DNA from: Irineochytrium annulatum
Lineage: Eukaryota > Chytridiomycota > Chytridiomycetes > Chytridiales > Chytridiaceae
Assembly (NCBI GenBank): GCA_027600665.1
Contig: JADGJL010000937.1
Coordinates: forward strand, 1 to 11,820
Length of the DNA stretch: 11,820 nucleotides
Direction: 5' to 3'
Part shown: positions 8,916 to 11,820 of the stretch, piece by piece
Layout: each line of letters starts with the position of its first letter
Position numbering within the stretch: position 1 is the first letter of the stretch
The notes under the pieces: generated by a model
Databases searched by the model: none
Told to the model about the DNA's origin: nothing
What the model saw: only the letters and a program-made list of their open reading frames with translations
Translations under genes and position numbers: made by a program

Positions 8916-11488
8916 ATGGAAGCTCTCTTCAAGTCAATTGGCTTTTCGGAGCAGAAGGCCAAGGAGACGGCCGCGAACAAGAAGCTCAGTGAGAACCTCG
9001 AGCTGCTGATCAACGAGGTAGAATTCTTTCACGTGGTCCCTGGTCGGATTCTTGCTCATTCAGGTTTCTTTAGTTCGGGACCGAGACTGCCACGAAATTC
9101 CAGGCCCTCTTCTACACTTTGGCGTCCACCGTCAAAGACGCCGCGCCTCATTTGGTCTACATTGCGAAGGCCATCGTCGACGAGAGGTTGAAGTCGTCAG
9201 ACCAGGTCGCTGGTGGGACAATCTTCGATTGCATCGTTCGTTACGCGATAAGCTGACCGTTGAATTGGGGAAACAGCTGCCATCAAGTTTTGCTCCGCAA
9301 ATGCGGCGCCGTTCGACGCGAAGAAGTTCGATGCTGCCTGCGGAGTTGGTGGGTGTCTGCAAACTGGGTGGGACGGCAGGTCTCGGTTCTGATTGGTATT
9401 GTTGTACGCAGGGGTGGTAATTAGCGAGAAGGACATTAAAGCGGCCGTTAAGCAGCTGATTGAGAGCAAGGGGTCCGCACCGGACCTGAAGCCCGGCCCA
9501 CTTCTGGCGGCACTTCGCGATACAGAGCTCAAATGGGCGCACTTCCCGCTTGTCAAGGCTGAGGTCGAGAAGCAGCTAAAGGATTTGAAGGGATCGTCAG
9601 CGCCGGCACCGAAGGGGGCGAAGGGCGGAGCGAAAGGCGGCGATACCGCCGGCTCCGCGCCAGCGCCGAAGCCCGCGCCACCCGCAAAGGCGAGCGTGAT
9701 GGAGCTGTCTCGGAGCTCTAAGTTCGTCTTTGAGGGCGCGCTGGCGGCGCTCCACAAGCCGGGGGAGAACCCGCAGATCGACCCGCGCTTGATGAAGGAG
9801 CACCTAGCCCGGACCGGCGGGAAGGTCGTGACTCGGTTCCCCCCCGAACCGAACGGCTTCCTCCACATCGGCCACGCCAAGGCGCTCAACATCAACTTCG
9901 GCTATGCGGCGGCGCACGGCGGCGTGACGTACCTGCGGTATGACGACACGAATCCGGAGGCAGAGGAGGAGATGTACTTTGACTCAATCAAGGACATGGT
10001 TACGTGGCTCGGGTTCACGCCGACGAAGATCACGTACTCGTCCGACCACTTTCAGCGGCTGCATGATTTAGCTGTGGAGCTGATAAAAAGGGACAAGGCG
10101 TACGTGTGCCACTGCACGGGGGAGGAGATTCATGAGATGAGGGGCGGGGAAAGCAAAGGGCCGAGGAAGGAGTGCAAGCATCGGTCCAGACCGATCGAGG
10201 AGTCATTGACGGAGTTTAGGAGGATGAAGGAAGGGTTCTACGAGGAGGGTAAAGCGATCCTGAGGATGAAGATGGATATGTTTAATCCGAATCCGCAGTT
10301 TTGGGATCTGTAAGTGTTCGTGTGCCATTTAGGACAGCGTTGGTCGCTGAACTTCGACTGTTGTTAAGGGTCGCATACCGCGTCATGTACACCGAGCACC
10401 TGCGGACCGGCAACCAGTGGTGCATCTACCCAACGTACGATTACACACACTGCCTGTGCGACTCCTTTGAGGACATCACCCACTCCCTCTGCACCACCGA
10501 ATTCCAGCTATCCCGTCCCTCGTACTACTGGCTTGTGGATGCGCTCGAGATCTACAAGCCCGTCCAGTGGGAGTATGGACGCCTCCGGCTCACGTACGCG
10601 ATCCTTTCGAAACGGAAGCTTCTTAAACTCGTCAACGAGGGCTATGTTAGCGGGTGGGACGACCCGCGGTTATTTACGTTGATGGCGCTCAAGCGGCGCG
10701 GGTTTACGCCCGAGGCTATCTCGGCGTTCGTAAGGGAGCTTGGCGTCACGACGGCCGACACGGTTATACCCGTCGAGAGGCTCGAGAACTACGTCAGGGA
10801 CCACCTTAACGACGTCGCGCCGCGGCTCATGGTTATCCCGGATCCGCTGAAGGTTGTGCTGACGAACTTGCCGGAGAACCACTACGAATCCATCGAAGTG
10901 CCAAACAAGCCGAGGGACGACGCTATGGGATCGCATAAGGTGCCGTTCACACGGGTCGTGTACATCGACGCATCGGACTTCAGGGAGACGGAAGACCCGA
11001 ACTTTAAGCGGCTGACTCTCGGCGGGTCGGTCGGTCTCCTGAACGTGCCGCACCCTATCACGGCGCGGGAGGTTGTGAAAGATAAGGACGGGAAGATTGT
11101 CGAGATCAAGGCCGAGTACGAGGACAAGGGCAAGGGCGGCAAGGACGGCGGGAAGTCGAAACTGGCCTACATCCAGTGGGTGGCCGAGTCGGCGAAGGAT
11201 AAGTCGCCCGTCCCGCTCGAGATCAGGCACTACAACAACCTGTTTCTGCATGAGAACCCGATGGACAAGGCTAAGGTCCCGGGAGGGTGGCTGACAGATA
11301 TTAACCCACATTCGCTGGAGATTAGCAAGGGCGCGTTTGCGGAGGTTGGGGTGCGGAGTGCAAAGGTTGAGGACAAGTATCAGTTCCTTAGGGTTGGATA
11401 TTTCTGCCTGGATAAGGACTCGGATCCTGCGAAGGGTAGGTATATCTTCAACAAAACGGTGTCGTTGAAGGAAGATTCGCAGAAGTAG
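8916..11488 (+). CDS. GLN4: Glutaminyl-tRNA synthetase (cytoplasmic, class I), complete, 5 exons
   Basis: Exons join 8916-9017, 9074-9212, 9277-9348, 9412-10309 and 10369-11488 (TAG). The four GT-AG introns are 56, 64, 63 and 59 nt. The product is 776 residues, close to the human enzyme in length. It charges tRNA-Gln with glutamine using ATP. Residues 1-165 form the eukaryote-specific N-terminal tRNA-binding domain, which begins MEALFKSIGFSEQKAKE, as in fungal enzymes. Residues 166-198 are an Ala/Pro/Gly/Lys linker. The Rossmann core carries FPPEPNGFLHIGHAK (HIGH at 256-259), then DDTNPEAEEE, WCIYPTYDYTHC and the KMSKS equivalent ILSKR (482-486), followed by GWDDPRLFTL. The C-terminal anticodon-binding beta-barrels run from about 560 to the end, which reads FNKTVSLKED, so the C-terminus is complete. 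FWDLVAYRVMYTEH across the last intron and the SKRK loop separate it from GluRS. No mitochondrial presequence is evident. The start is the first ATG of a well-matched N-terminus. Confidence 0.97.
9594..9692 (+). other. GLN4: Low-complexity Ala/Pro/Gly/Lys linker in glutaminyl-tRNA synthetase
   Basis: Thirty-three residues (166-198), almost only A, P, G, K, S, T and D, link the N-terminal domain to the catalytic core. They include two APAPK units and an AKGGAKGG repeat. The DNA is very GC-rich. It probably acts as a flexible, positively charged tether that helps hold tRNA, as proposed for linkers in eukaryotic synthetases; this role is inferred. Confidence 0.7.
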
Positions 11489-11820
11489 GCATTAGATCTA
11501 TGAAATATATTTTTTTTTTGGCAGGATGAATCAATTAAGTTCGGAAAGCGAAAATGTAATAATTGCAACCTTTTTAGATAGATGGGAAGTATTAAGCCCC
11601 CTTACTCTCACTCCTACCTACCCCACATCCCAGAAAGTTCAGCAAGTCGTTGATAATTGCGATAGGCAAGAGAGAGATGAACGAATGTGCCATTTTGGCA
11701 TGAGCCGTTACAAACAATGCAAGCCATATATTCTAATGCCAAAAAGTGTGGTCCATCTACATCGCCGTTCATCCCAGTCTCCCAATCTATCTGTGCCTGC
11801 CCATCCTCTGTGCCTATCTC
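11489..11820. other. 3' flank of the synthetase gene, no gene recognised
   Basis: These 332 bases follow the TAG stop. They contain a run of T at about 11511-11519, an AATGTAATAATT stretch near 11552 that could belong to a poly(A) region, and then pyrimidine-rich DNA (about 11596-11630 and 11770-11820). No open frame with recognisable content was found on either strand. The pyrimidine-rich end could be a promoter or UTR of a following gene outside the window. Confidence 0.4.

Noticed and set aside
9197..9895. Minus-strand 232-codon frame
   Set aside because: It runs antisense to the synthetase exons and introns; its Ala/Pro/Gly-rich content mirrors the linker. It has no family features.
10670..11311. 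Minus-strand 213-codon frame
   Set aside because: It is antisense to the conserved catalytic and anticodon-binding part of the synthetase, so it is a GC-rich shadow.
1..11820. Mobile elements, CRISPR arrays, tRNA or rRNA genes, or a novel defence or biosynthetic cluster
   Set aside because: No terminal repeats, target duplications, regular spacers or RNA gene signatures were seen by eye, and the three genes belong to well-known families with no shared pathway.

Overview
The window is nuclear DNA from a eukaryote. Three protein genes can be assembled only by removing short GT-AG introns, and every join restores a family-conserved frame. The compact spacing, the 38-66 nt introns and the C-terminal cysteine/histidine motif in the helicase suggest a fungus. 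The very high intron density of one gene points to an intron-rich lineage, such as an early-diverging (chytrid-like) fungus or a basidiomycete. No species can be named from the sequence alone, and the lineage call is inference.

Layout. (1) 1-1481 (+): the 3' part of a metal-dependent amidohydrolase (Amidohydrolase_3/YtcJ type) with three introns; its N-terminus lies off the window. (2) 1482-1759: a short AT-richer spacer between convergent genes. (3) 1760-8406 (-): a MER3/HFM1-type meiotic DNA helicase. I assembled it as 39 exons and 38 introns, nearly all 38-54 nt, giving about 1663 residues. It has all helicase motifs, a winged helix, a Sec63 domain, a C-terminal Cys/His motif and long disordered ends. 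(4) 8407-8915: a divergent promoter region with a perfect inverted repeat of CGG-N11-CCG geometry. (5) 8916-11488 (+): a complete cytoplasmic glutaminyl-tRNA synthetase, five exons, 776 residues. (6) 11489-11820: 3' flank with no recognised gene.

The genes have no obvious shared pathway: a hydrolase, a meiotic crossover helicase and a housekeeping translation enzyme. The helicase differs sharply from its neighbours. It is less GC-rich, its introns are shorter (mean about 44 nt against 51-66 nt) and it has about nine times as many introns as the synthetase. One of its introns is a GC-AG intron. The obvious stop codon of its long 3' exon lies inside a perfect GTAAGT donor, which implies one further small exon. 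No mobile element, CRISPR array, tRNA or rRNA was seen. I found no wholly new system; the unusual content is the gene architecture of the meiotic helicase.
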